A DNA stretch of 64,000 bases from NCBI GenBank assembly GCA_949752735.1, contig OX457047.1, positions 10,250,165-10,314,164 on the forward strand, in the 5' to 3' direction. Numbering within the stretch: position 1 is the stretch's first letter; each line of letters starts with the position of its first letter. Of the stretch, positions 22,142 to 32,919 are shown in pieces. The notes under the pieces are model-generated. The model was not told the origin of the DNA. It did not search any database and worked only from the letters and a program-made list of their open reading frames with translations. Source of the DNA: Lumbricus terrestris. Its lineage: Eukaryota; Annelida; Clitellata; Crassiclitellata; Lumbricidae. The translations under genes were made by a program, and so were the position numbers.

Positions 22142-22768
22142 CACGGTGAACGGAAAAAACCGAACCTCCACAATAAATAGAGAAATTCACATCAACAATT
22201 TTAAAATATTATTGCGACTAAGACTATTTTATTCCCAAGTATAAACTTAACCTTTTCTTTTAATTATGGACTATTCCAGTTACAATTTGAAGTGATTGAA
22301 TTGTTTCAATGAGCGTACAGTGCGACTTAACTAATAGAGATCAACAACAAGCGCACATCGAGCGAGAGAGGCAGTTCTTAAAGCGCTATCCTGCAGACTT
22401 GATACATTTTATTTGGTTTGCCGACGTGAAAATGTTCACTCTTGTTTCACCTTCGAATCGCTAAAATGATCGCCTGTATTCGTTTTCGGCGGAACACTGA
22501 CGAAAAACATCCCTGGGAGTCGTTTGCTACGGACGCGAATTTGATCAAGCTGTCATCGATTCAGTAATTGGTCAGTGGCGAGCGCGTCTTGGTGCATGCA
22601 TGTGTTGAAGCCTAAGAAAGATATTTTGGACACTCATTGTAACTGACACTGATAGTAATCTGATTCATGCCCTATAAACTGAAGTTTCTCCGTGTTTTAT
22701 TGAAATGCGCAAATTATTACATAAGTTATTGCAACAATTGGAGAGGTTCGGTTTTTCCGTTCACCGTG
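22142..22768. mobile_element. TA-flanked MITE with 27-bp ends
   Basis: Starts CACGGTGAACGGAAAAAACC and ends with the complement (GGTTTTTCCGTTCACCGTG, one A fewer), next to TA on both sides. It directly abuts the mariner element at 21349-22134. The interior is unremarkable. It is absent from block C. Confidence 0.8.
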
Positions 22769-23114
22769 TATATATGCAGGTGTGTACTGTGTGCGTAAAG
22801 AAATATTGCATTACGATGGTCTAGAACGGTCCCCTCTAAATCTCCACCTACTTCTCATCTCTCTCTCTCTCTTATATCTCATATATATATATTGTCTCTC
22901 TGACTTGTTCTGTGTTTACCATAGCCCTGCCTGCAGGAGCACCTCTAATCAATCCTTTGAACAGGTTATATTATGCATTGAACGAATAAATAACTGAATA
23001 AATTATTGAACAAATGAATGAATGAATAAATGAATGAACGAGTCACATTTCTAGATGCGTACGACTCTGTTCAAATGCAATCAAAAAACCACGATTTATG
23101 AGATGCAAATGTTA

Positions 23115-23120
23115 TTTATT
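23115..23120 (-). promoter_or_regulatory. Poly(A) signal of gene A
   Basis: AATAAA on the minus strand, 143 bases past the stop codon of gene A and just after a 3' untranslated region conserved with copies B and C (ATCAGATTAATCTGA-type stretch). Copy B has the same signal at 47875-47880. Copy C has AACAAA at this spot. Confidence 0.55.
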
Positions 23121-23262
23121 GATCAGTATGTTCCAACTGGAAGTCATTCCAATTTTCTTTACTTGATCAAACTTCAGATTAATCTGATTAGTTCGAGAGT
23201 AGATCTGGTAGGAGTTGTCGGGTCGTAGTCCGTGGATCGTCGTTCGAGGAGATGAAGCAAAC

Positions 23263-23477
23263 TTATCGACAGGTGGCGCTCTCCCACTCGCATTTCTTCG
23301 AGTTCTCGTCCCAGAATAGAAGGCGGCCATCAGGAGCAGGATCACACGGGAGGTTGTCCTTCAGGATCCCGTTGAAGCAAGAGGCGTAGACACCGCATCC
23401 TTTGCAAGATTGATATTCTCCGTTGACCCGTCCATGGCATGATGTGATGCAAGTTCCGCCTGTGTCATAGGTGCAAC
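23263..23477 (-). CDS. Gene A, last exon: chitin-binding (CBM14-like) domain
   Basis: The exon starts after a good acceptor (TGTGTTGCAG) and ends at TAA. Joined to the upstream exon it completes a Ser codon and reads S-CTYDTGGTCITSCHG... through FWDENSKKCEWESATCR. Nine cysteines are present. The last six follow the peritrophin-A/CBM14 spacing C-x(n)-C-x5-C-x(10)-C-x(n)-C-x6-C, with the aromatic GVYASC segment and the FWDE..KKCEWES segment typical of that fold. Domains of this kind bind chitin in extracellular matrices. The assignment is from pattern only. The length, 215 bases, is the same in copy C. The protein ends right after the domain. Confidence 0.82.
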
Positions 23478-24332
23478 CTGCAACACAAACATACTTGCTT
23501 CTGATGCTTTTGATAGTGTACAATGTCGTTTACATCACGGGTTCAAGAAGTCTCTAACGCCGATTCTAATTGAAGTTTATAGCATATTAAGGCACTTTCT
23601 CTTTGCTCTTTTGATGCGTAGGTATTAAGGAATAAATTACAGTTGAACTGTTTTAATTTCATCTTGTTTCTGTTTTCTTATGCTAAACTCTGCTGTCATG
23701 AAATGCCTTCCTTCATCTCCCAACCTAAACCGTTTACTTGACCAGACACTGTGCAATACAACTTGTCACCATGACAGTCATAACCACCTTGTTATGCCAG
23801 TTTGCTAAGGTTTCTTTTCACTTTTGCTGTCTCACCATCTTTCGCGACTCTACATTCTTAATCAATTTTGCCTTTTTATTGTGTTATTTCTCGGTGCAAT
23901 ACTCTCAAAATTATTGCAGCAACGCAGTGTTCGCTGTAAAAATCCAACGCAAAATGGAATTATTGCTCGGTAGTGGATGCACACTACCTCTACCGTTTCT
24001 TGCATACTGCGACACATGCACAGTTGCACACATAAACACACACACACACACACATGTGCGTATACTTATAAATGTGTATAATTATATTCACATAGTATAC
24101 AGATTTGTGTGTGGGTGTGTGTGTATGCGACGAACTGTGGAATCAGAGACCATTGAAGGTCTACAGCCTATTGTCTTCTTCTGCATAAATCGTTTCTTGT
24201 AGGTCAAGCACATATCCTTTAGTTAGAAGTTTAGCTGAATGCCCCTGTCCGACTCCAGCAGAATAAATAAAGGTCTAAAATAAACTTATAACAGGTTTTA
24301 TGCTTTAGAAGTTTAGATAGATTCCTGTCATA

Positions 24333-25120
24333 GGGGCCGTCCATAAAGTATGTCACGCTATTTTTGACCATTTTAACCCCCCCTCCCACCTGTCACAAAC
24401 TGTCACAAATCTCGAAACCCCCCCTAAAGTACGTCACACTTTCGAAATTTTTAAAAAAAAATTAACACCTAATTAACATTTAATCTAAAACACACTTCAC
24501 TATTAAACTGTATTAAAACAAAAAATTCCACTTAAAAGAACTATCACATTATTAAAATGACTTTAATAGTAGAATAGTTAATTGTCAACAGTTGTCACAG
24601 TTATTCATTGAAGCAGTTAAACTCAATCTAGACTGAATTTGAAAAAAATTGCAAAAATTAGATTAGACAATTATATAATACACATCATTTATCTGCTGTT
24701 TTTTTTTTCATTTACAATAGGTGAGGTCAAGTTTTAGATAATCTTCCGATTATGCAATCTTTTTACACAGGATAAGAAGGAGATTAGCGAAACTTGACCT
24801 CACCCAGTGATTAAATAACAAAAAGGAAACAAAACAATTTGACTAAAAGTAGACTAGATTGACAAATTTATTTGTGACAAACTCTTGTGCTATATTGAAT
24901 CTGTTTATTATGGTCTTGTGAATTATGTTTAATTCAAAAATATTCACTGGACATCATAAATTAGAAATAAAAAATAAAATTTAAAAAATAGAAATGTGTG
25001 ACGTCACACATGGCCTGACCCCCTTACCTGTCACAAACTGTCACACTTTCTTACACCGCATTTCAGTGTAGGCTACATACACTTCATACACTGGTGCGTG
25101 ACGTACTTTATGGAGGCCCC
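24333..25120. mobile_element. TIR transposon in the intron of gene A
   Basis: Left end GGGGCCGTCCATAAAGTATG, right end CGTACTTTATGGAGGCCCC. The short repeat ATA (or TA) lies on both sides. The empty site survives in block C as TGTCATACGAAGAAGG (near 62418), so insertion followed the duplication. The termini and 2-3-bp duplication suggest a PIF/Harbinger- or ISL2EU-like element, unconfirmed. No transposase frame is present. Confidence 0.8.
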
Positions 25121-25184
25121 ATACGAAGAAGGAGAGCTAAATAATTATTGCAATAGACATTTAGATGCATAGCGGTTTCATTAC

Positions 25185-25712
25185 TTCTCTTCTTTCGGCA
25201 GTAGATACTGCTGTCCGATAAATCACTGAATATGTATTTCGGGGTCCAGATCCACTTGGCATCGGGGCTGATTCCTGAGATGAGGCCCCACTCATCTCCA
25301 GGGGTATTGTGCCGACCAATCTCGGTGGCGTGTGGCCAGAAGCGGTCATCGAACCACCACTCGTTCCAGAAAGGGTAGAAATAATTGCTGCATCTCCACG
25401 AACTATCCGTATCGAAAAGTGCACCGGAGGCAAGAATGCCGGCGACGACTCCAAGGTCGACTGCATGAATGGCGATGATCTTGGCTTTGGCCGGAATAGG
25501 AACCGTGTCTGAATAGGTCCAATTGTACGGGTGCTGCAGACCCGTCACGTAGTGACCGTCAATGTACAGCTCGAGTGAGTTGTCGACGGTAATATGTAAA
25601 TCTGAATCTTCGCAGCGAGGTCGAGGTTTGCAGTACTTCACCACTGGCTGCAGCGCTGGGATTGGATCGGCCAACAACTGCTGAGAGGACAGCTGCAGGA
25701 ACAGCACGACAC
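25185..25712 (-). CDS. Gene A, signal peptide end plus galactose-binding-like domain exon
   Basis: The open frame encodes a hydrophobic signal-peptide core (GVVLFLQLSSQQLLADP), a Cys pair (KYCKPRPRC), then a beta-sandwich domain: LHITVDNSLELYIDG, an N-glycosylation site (NWT), AIHAVDLGVVAGILASG, SSWRC, WFDDRFW, SPDAKWIWT and IYCRKKR. The pattern 'VDNS.ELYIDG ... IA..A.D.GVVAGILASG ... AKWIWT ... YCRK' is that of galactose-binding-like domains in many invertebrate secreted proteins. The donor follows RKKR (A|GTAATG). The upstream acceptor is inferred at CTAG|GTGTCG, after a TTCTTAAC branch-like motif identical in all three copies. Both junctions are phase 1. An in-frame TGA at 25744-25746 blocks any start upstream, so Met must lie in an unlocated earlier exon. 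Confidence 0.8.
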
Positions 25713-25783
25713 CTAGCGAGCAGTTAAGAACAGCATCGGACAATCAGTTTATTTATTTATATTATATTTTGTTTTCTCAGCAG

Positions 25784-26009
25784 CAACATAATACAATATT
25801 TTGCAGTGAAGATAATAACTAACGCAATGTGGCTATCTAGTGGAGATCTAGAATGGATGGAGGTCAAAGCAGGGTCAAGTAATCATGTGACTGGAACAAC
25901 ATAATACAATATTTTGCAGTGAAGATAATAACTAACGCAATGTGGCTATCTAGTGGAGATCTAGAATGGATGGAGATCAAAGCAGGGTCAAGTAATCATG
26001 TGACTGGTA
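25784..26009. repeat. 113-bp tandem duplication upstream of gene A
   Basis: CAACATAATACAATATTTTG through AATCATGTGACTGG occurs twice, starting at 25784 and 25897, nearly identical. Block C has one copy (about 63066-63176). It lies just upstream of the first visible exon, in promoter or first-intron sequence. Confidence 0.88.
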
Positions 26010-26645
26010 AAAAGACAATGGCGCATGACAATCGGTTCATACAATCACAGTAACACAAAGAAGAAACTCATTAATAGACAATCGGCAAATAGAAGAATAA
26101 TAGAAGACATTGCAGCTAAACAGCAAAAAAAACTCATGACTAATGACTTAACTAAGGGCTCGGCGGAAATCGGAACCACTGAGCAGCAACCCAACTAGGC
26201 CTAATTAATCCAGGAAGTGTTTGAATTAGATAATAAGATCAATTCATTTTGTCGCAAATGAATAATAAAAGATATGTTCAGAGAGTATAGAGAAAGAGAA
26301 AACAGAGCTGCAGCAGATAGGCAGATATAGGCCTAATTATGTTTTGCGTTGTCTTTGTAATTTCTTTCGCCCAGAACATTAACTGATTCTGATTTGAGTC
26401 AATTCATCCACATCTGATATTCCCTCTGATTTATATGCTGTGCATGCTTGTGCGCTATACTGTGCCACTTAACGCCTCGACTGCTTATCGTTCATGACTT
26501 TAAAACGGTCGAAAACTTCAAAATATTGATTTATTGAAATAATGTTAGATTTCTATGTAGAGTCCATAATACTATATCCTAACTTCTGAAGAGCCCAGGC
26601 CTAAGTGCTCTGTCGGTCAACTAAGAGAAGCCCTGTATTTAGAGC

Positions 26646-27131
26646 AATTGAAAAAGTTTATACTTTGCGCTGGAAACATCACAATAGCTTTGAATTGTTC
26701 ATGGTTGTTATTAAAACTCGCCAGACAGCGTTTGCTTTCAAAGATATTTTGATGATAAATTTGCCTTTAAAGACTCTTCTCTTTCAGATGATAATTCGCC
26801 GGACGATTTCAAGTCAGCGTGCAAACGCTGGGCAAACGTTATCAGAGCATTATCTGTTTAATTTTTGATTTAATATTATTATTATTATGTGCTATTTTAA
26901 AACATTTCACTTTCGAATGGCTGTATAGATGATGTAATGCACGTTAATTATACCGTGTATGTAGCCTACACTGAAATGCGATTAGCAATAATTCGTCAAT
27001 TAAAGAATATTCTTATTTTATCTTGCCTTAACGTTGGAAAAAATAATGTGTGGATAGGTCAACTACTGAGAAAAGTTTTAACCTACGTATTTATGACACT
27101 TATCAGTAGTGTAAACAGTAAAAAAAAACTA
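26646..27131. other. Unassigned AT-rich sequence
   Basis: The homology to block C stops at 26642 and nothing else is recognised. Short frames (26605-26868, 26937-27149) carry no known motif. Confidence 0.3.
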
Positions 27132-27368
27132 TGCGGGGCGATGGTGTAGTGGTGAATTCGGTGCCTTGGAGCCGGGGGGATTTCGGGTTCGAATCCACCT
27201 CAAGCCGCCGCGCATGAGCAATTGCAAGTCCTTCACATGCAATTGCTCGTGCGCTTCGTCATGAAACTTCGATGGAGTGTTCGCGCTGTAGTCTGGAGCG
27301 CCTATGAGTAGTGAGCCTGAATGGGCGCTAGAGCAAATGCGAGAAATAAAATAAATACAACAAATAAA
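27132..27368 (+). mobile_element. tRNA-derived SINE, family S1, copy 2 (best preserved)
   Basis: The head GCGGGGCGATGGTGTAGTGG contains an A box, followed by a perfect B box GGTTCGAATCC and a closing GCCGCCGC that can pair with the start. The body includes CCTTCACATGCAATTGCTCGT. The 3' part, GGAGCGCCTATGAGTAGTG with GGGCGCTAGAGCAAATG, resembles the LINE tail T1. It ends in an A-rich AAATAAAATAAATACAA tail. A tRNA gene was considered, but the head is fused to a repeated body and has two diverged sisters. Confidence 0.82.
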
Positions 27369-27734
27369 ACGGATTAAATTAATCTGGGAAAAATTTCCAA
27401 TTCACGCCAACTTTCTTTGCTTATTTTCAGTCGGTCAGACGAAGATTCGACAATTAACGCTCCGAAGGCTCCCATTAACCTCAAGCTGTGAATTCTGTGA
27501 TTTTTGGCAAATACCGTGAATCGCATTTATATAACTGATATGAATGCAAAAGGACTTTCTGGACCTAGACCTTGACCTATAATATTTATTCTCACGGTCA
27601 AAGTTTTATAGATTCGAGCTTGTCGCAACATGCGGTGATGGTTTACAACTGTAGAAGCTATAGGTTGTCTGTCAGACCTTGACTCGGACGTTGTAATAGC
27701 CTATCGATTAGGCCTGCTTAGCAAATACAAATGC

Positions 27735-27815
27735 AACTTGATCCATTCATTTATTTCGAGAACTTTTATAGCGCCCTTCACGAAGTCCACTCAAGGACGC
27801 TCTTAGCTCTTGATA
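27735..27815 (-). mobile_element. LINE 3' end fragment, tail type T1 (minus strand)
   Basis: On the minus strand the sequence reads GAGCGTCCTTGAGTGGACTT, GTGAAGGGCGCTATAAAAGTT and an ATAAATGAATGA tail, matching the tails at 18425 and 54035. Only the last 80 bases or so remain. Confidence 0.55.
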
Positions 27816-27914
27816 TTGATGGAGGACGCTAATAATTATATGCTACTGACATTCATGCATGGCGAACGTGGTGGGGCTTACTTATAGGCGTTATTGTTTC
27901 AAAACGGTTATACG

Positions 27915-28035
27915 TTATAGCAAATAACTTTTAGTATGTTCATCACCAGACCTATGACAACGGAAAATCGTCATAAAACGCTTTCTTGCAATTTTTTTGG
28001 GGTTCACCTTAGTTATTTCGTAGACTGACCCGACT
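27915..28035 (-). repeat. Inverted fragment of the 340-bp repeat
   Basis: The minus strand matches 3098-3200, for example AGTCGGGTCA, TTGCAAGAAAGCGTTTTATG and GGTCTGGTGATGAACATAC. It ends where the 85-bp minisatellite begins. Confidence 0.7.
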
Positions 28036-28040
28036 AAAAA

Positions 28041-28515
28041 GTTTCTAATGGGTCACTAAAAAAGTACAGCTATTATTTTTTTGTTAAGACGACACCTTAA
28101 AATGCTGCCATTGCAATGTGGAAATTCAAAGTTTCTAATGGTCACTGAAAAAGTACAGCTATTTTGTAAAGATGACCCCTTAAAATGCTGCCATTGTAAT
28201 GTGGAAATTCAAAAAGTTTCTAATGGTCACTGAAAAAGTACAGCTATTTTGTAAAGATGACCCCTTAAAATGCTGCCATTGCAATGTGGAAATTCAAAAA
28301 GTTTCTAATGGTCACTGAAAAAGTACAGCTATTTTGTTAAGACGACACCTTAAAATGCTGCCTTTGCAATGTGAAAATTCAAAAAGTTTCTAATGGTCAC
28401 TGAAAAAGTACAGCTATTTTGTAAAGATGACCCCTTAAAATGCTGCCATTGCAATGTGGAAATTCAAAAAGTCTCTAATGGGTCACTGAAAAAGTACAGA
28501 TTAAGACAACACCTT
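28041..28515. repeat. 85-bp minisatellite, first part
   Basis: Unit starts (GTTTCTAATGG) at 28041, 28131, 28216, 28301, 28386 and 28471. The unit includes CACTGAAAAAGTACAGCTATTTTG and TTAAAATGCTGCCATTGCAA. The array is interrupted at 28516 by a transposon and resumes at 29763. The short frames within it are unit-length artefacts. Confidence 0.92.
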
Positions 28516-29762
28516 CATAGGCGCCGAGTTGACCCGAAGAGCGTGAGTGCCCAAACGAACGTGAAAGAAATCCGCGCGGAAAATTTTTTTTGAGACTTTT
28601 TATAGGAGAGTGATTGAAATGATCTCTGTTCATAGGCGGAGACTTGTTCATAATTTTAGGGCACGAACTCGCGGTCAAATGCCGATCGCCGAAAAAAGAA
28701 CGGCCGAAGGGGCATAGGGAGGGGATGTGCTCCTAACCATTTTCGAATTTTTTCTTGCCACACTGCGATGGTAGCATATATAAGCTGTCATTTTAACGAA
28801 ATTGTCGTGGCTTAAGACTTGAAAAGCATCCTGTCCGTTGTCTAAAAAATTTCTGCACAACATGAAATAGTGACATTTTGAGCTGTTATCTCATCAAAAT
28901 TTCCCATTATTTCATTTTTAAAGATATGATTTTATACTTCAATAAATTTCCGCACAACATGAAATAGTGAAATTTTGAGCTGTTATCTCATCAAAATTTC
29001 CCATTATTTTATTTTTAAAGATATGATTTAATACTTCAATAAAATATGTTCTTCCATTGCAAATTGCTTTAGAAAAATTGATAACTTTTGGGGTCAACAT
29101 GTACTTCTCTTGGAATCCACACAGACGAAAAGTACAATCTTCGTTAGCATGGGCATCTTGGAGCACTCTCCCCTAATTAGGTCAACACTCAACAGACTCA
29201 AATTTTGCACAAGAAATCAAAAAATTCTGTCTACATTAGCCACTATTTAGTGAGCCAATATTAAAATTGTGGAGGACAGTTTTAAAAAGAGTTTTCACAG
29301 ACAATTTAGTCAAATCTGATTTGTTAATTAACTCAGACAAAACAGTATCCAGCTTTTGTGATGCTTTGAGGTGATTCTCGCGCAATGAGAATCATTATAT
29401 AACCCAGCATGTACAATAAAAAGAAACAGTCATTGAAGTCGTCGCCTTCGTCCGCAATAAAAAAAATGACTGAAGCAGATCGAATGAGCAGGATTTCGAG
29501 GTTTTCCTCTTATTCGTATGTAGTTCAGACAGCCGAACGGGGTAAAACTGAAGTAATAGTAAGGTAGACTAACCGAGATAAAAGAAAATATGTAAAAGAC
29601 GCAATGATTTTTATAGATAAGCAACGCCAACAGAGAAATAATATAATAAAAATCGCATCTTGTTGGCTGATTTCTGGTGGTGCCCATGCATAGGGTGGGC
29701 CTCGCTTGGCCAATTTCTGGTGGTGCTGAGCACTCACGGGCCTCGCAGAGTCGGCGCCCATG
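28516..29762. mobile_element. hAT-like element splitting the minisatellite
   Basis: Ends CATAGGCGCCGA and TCGGCGCCCATG, with AACACCTT duplicated exactly at 28508-28515 and 29763-29770. It contains a second structure whose right end (about 29090-29175: TTAGCATGGGCATCTTGGAG, CACTCTCCCCTA) matches the right end of the pogo-like element at 51616-52740. A possible matching left end, TAGGAGAGTG, lies at 28602. No intact transposase is visible. Confidence 0.88.
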
Positions 29763-30065
29763 AACACCTTAAAATGCTGCCATTGCAAAAAGTTTCTAAT
29801 GGTCACTGAAAAAGTACAGCTATTTTGTAAAGATGACCCCTTAAAATGCTGCCATTGCAATGTGGAAATTCAAAAAGTTTCTAATGGGTCACTGAAAAGG
29901 TACAGCTATTTTGCTAAGATGACCCCTTAAAATGCTGCCATTGCAACGTGGAAATTCAAAAAGTTTCCAATAGGTCACTGAAAAAGTAGCCTACAGCTAT
30001 TTTGTAAAGATGACCCATTAAAATGCTGCCATTGCAATGTGGAACTTCAAAAAGTTTCTAATGGG
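29763..30065. repeat. 85-bp minisatellite, second part
   Basis: Units start at 29792, 29877, 29962 and 30053, continuing the array broken at 28515. It ends 27 bases before the hAT element at 30092. Confidence 0.9.
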
Positions 30066-30091
30066 GAGGGGCGCATATAGTATATCTAAAT

Positions 30092-31236
30092 CAGCGGTTC
30101 TCAACCTGTGGGTCGTGACCCCCACGGGGTCGCCTGACGATTTGCCAGGGGTCGCCTGGACCTTCAGAAATTTGAAAAATATGCAGTAGCAATTTCAGCT
30201 CTAGTTGCTACACTACAGCAACTTAAAGGAAAATTTTCTTATACTTGCTATATAATTCATTCGTTAGATGCGACAGCTAAAAAACGTTTTGCCATCTTAG
30301 TTTTCAAATGAAGTCCACTTTTACCATTCTTCTAAAAAAAAGAGTGGTGTATAAGTCTTAAAAAACCTCTCTGAGCACTGAGATCATGAGTAATTTTGTT
30401 AAGGTGAAAGCTTAAAATTTTAAGGTGACAGTGTCCTAATCCAAAAACAATTATTAGGTCTGAACAATTGGGGCCGAAACTCTGAAGTCTTATACCATGA
30501 CCATCAGCATTGAAAAACTGAGCATTCAGATGACAGCTAAAACTGCAGCCATACCAGCATGGAAAATCAAGATGATAAACAATGGGGGGAACATTTATTG
30601 AAGTTTTAAACCATGACTTTCAGTGCTGAAATATTGTGAAGTTTTCTTAGATGGAAAATTGCAAACAAGGGAATGGGACGCTTTTTATGTCTTACACCAC
30701 GACTATCAGCACTGAAATGATGAACAATTTTGCAAAACAATTACAGCCTAAAATGCTACCATTGCAGTGTGTGGAAATTCAAAAGCATTTTGACAATTGG
30801 GAGAGGCACACCCCCTCTCCAAACCCCCTCTCCATGTTCAGCCCATTGATAAAGAACACAAGTAGGCATATGGCCCATGTTCTTTAAATTGGTTGCCAAC
30901 CAAAACGAATTAGCAAAGGTGAAATGAGTGTTAAGAAATGAAGAACTATTGACCAATTTCTAAAGTAGCCTGTTGTTTAGAAGTTGTTATAAGGTTCCAC
31001 AAGCCGAATAAACTTATGACATTTCAATTTTAAATTACCGAATGGGTAAGGATTGCTCTCAGAATCGCAAGAGCCAGGAAGCCTCAGTTGTCAAAATCAG
31101 TTTTCGAGTGTAAATGCGTGACAATGGTAAAAAAATGCAGTGAAGGGGGCAACTCAATCTATTTTGCTGTTGGGGTCGTCATAACTTTCTAAATATTACC
31201 AAGGGGTCGCCGCACTAAAAAGGTTGAGAACCGCTG
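30092..31236. mobile_element. hAT element, family H6
   Basis: Ends CAGCGGTTCTCAACCTGTGG and AGGTTGAGAACCGCTG, target duplication ATCTAAAT at 30084-30091 and 31237-31244. The interior includes AAAATGCTACCATTGCAGTG and GGAAATTCAAAA, the same sequence that forms the core of the neighbouring 85-bp minisatellite. There is no complete transposase. Confidence 0.93.
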
Positions 31237-31299
31237 ATCTAAATGAATGAATGAAATATCGCCAGATTGCAAAGACGAATTTTCAGTCTCATAATATGT

Positions 31300-32750
31300 G
31301 AAAAATATTTGAGTCGCGTGAATGTTTTAGAAATATTCTTTTTATAAATTCAACATATACATTTTAAACGAAAACCTTGATTCGTTATAATTTTGTCTCC
31401 AAGGCACCTATGAAAATTTTACTACTTGGTCGCTGATGTGCGTGTGTGATGCGTTATAGAATTACTGAATAGCGCATAGGCCTATAGGGGATATTATTTC
31501 TGTTTCCTAATATATTTATGAACCATAATTATTATTAAACCATACTTACTAATCAACAACCTCATTTCTCCTCTAGTTGTCTGCCAGTTGTGTAGAACTT
31601 AGTTTGACGCTTGAAGAACTTTCTCTCGCCTCTTCGTTGTTATTCGTATGCAATGGTAGTTAAGACCGTCTTATATACAACAGCGAATGACTCTCTGGAT
31701 GAGGTCAGCTCGACAGTCTAAGAATTAACGACATGACGGCCTTCCAAGTGAAGCAGTTCATATCGATTACCGTGTGATCAGTTCTGCGAAAGTCCAACAA
31801 ATATACAATCAATAAAGTTGTCTAAACTGTGTAAGAACCGAACGGTCCAGGAACGAGTCGAGTGAAAAGCAGCTCTCTCAATTAACCAAAATATACGATA
31901 GTATGTTTCATTACCGTACTTTAAGAGCACACACTTGAGCATGTATCATAAGTGTTAGTTAGGTCAGTTAAGTTTGTTATTTTACTCGTGTGCTTTCTAT
32001 ACCGGTAACAGTTATTGTTGTCACTAAAGTTCGTGTTCCCCAGGTCTTTTCGTTCTGTAAGCCTATGTCATCTTTGACTTTTCAATGCTACCTAGCTAAA
32101 TAGGCCCTCTATTAGCAGGACTTTGGCCCTTTGGTGGCCTGTTGTTCCCAATCCTTTGCTGTGATTGCTATTTGTTTGATAAATCTGCTGGCTCACATAA
32201 CTTAATTTCCTAGCAAATTTTCTCATTGCACCACTGCGTAAACCATGTATGTTACTTTATTACACTACCTGGTCATAATTTCTTGTAGCCTACGTTGTAT
32301 GTTGATGATGGGATCATCAGACGTGACTTGACTTGACTTGGTTAAACAGACCTCTTGATACGAGTTGCAGCCTTTACGACTAATTAGTGAATTTCACTTT
32401 AATTTATTTATGACCGTTAATTTCCTCGAAATGGTAAATTCGTGGAAATAAGAGACGAAGTACGTGAACAAGCAATAAATATTTGAGTTGTTAAATTTAT
32501 ATTTGATGTTGTCGGCACAGTGTTTATAGCAACACGAATCCCGATACTCGTGAGTAAGCGCCTGAAGAAATGGACCTTCTCAAAGCAGAAGACCTTCATT
32601 GTCACATTCACTTGAAATTATTATAGCATAATCTTCTCTCAATTAGGCTAAGTTCAAGTGCAACTTTGCGTATTCATAAATGCATGTAGACCAATGATAT
32701 TGCCTTAGACTATGCAATATCCTATGTTGTTCCATTCCACAATGTTCTGT
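31300..32750 (+). repeat. Block R, copy 2
   Basis: Matches 55400-56505 in the same orientation (CATACTTACTAAT, AACGAGT.G..GAAAAGCAG, TAAATTCGTGGAAATAA, GACCTTCATTGTC, CTCAATTA) and 9845-11010 inverted. It contains a short ACTTG run at 32325-32340. No ORF is conserved among the three copies. Confidence 0.7.
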
Positions 32751-32919
32751 TTTGAAAACATGTCAAAGTAAGCGCTAAACCGCATGGTGAGAGTTTCTCG
32801 ATTATTTAATTAGCTACAAAGAATCTTTGCTGGTTACAATGTGTTGACCACAAAGAAACTTCAACACAAATACAAAGTCACTTAATGGCCTGCTATTAGT
32901 TGAACGGTGTCACGAGAAC

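Larger units (their letters stand above)
19950..26645. repeat. Gene block, copy A of the large duplication
   Basis: Aligns in order with 58370-63767. Examples are GTTGCACGTGCGTATGCTATA (positions 19966-19986), GATGGTGGCCATTTTT, ACAAGCACCTCG, ATTCATACAGCAAT.ATGG, GAAATATTGCATTACGATGG, the gene exons and intron, and GCCCTGTATTTAGAG at the right edge. Insertions unique to this copy are the element at 20069-20949, two mariner-type elements (21349-22768), the element at 24333-25120 and a 113-bp tandem duplication. Confidence 0.88.

Noticed and set aside
25309..25512. Plus-strand ORF opposite gene A (and 62672-62869 opposite gene C)
   Set aside because: These are antisense to conserved domain exons with supported splice sites on the minus strand.
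25731..25743. Start codon of gene A at 25743 (and of gene C at 63034)
   Set aside because: The codon there is TTG with a TGA directly upstream; the conserved branch-like motif and CTAG point to a splice acceptor and an earlier exon.
27132..27210. A tRNA gene
   Set aside because: A and B boxes are present, but the head continues into a repeated body with an A-rich tail, and two diverged copies exist; it is a SINE.
28041..30065. CRISPR-like array
   Set aside because: Units are contiguous 85-bp copies with no unique spacers, and the context is eukaryotic; it is a minisatellite.
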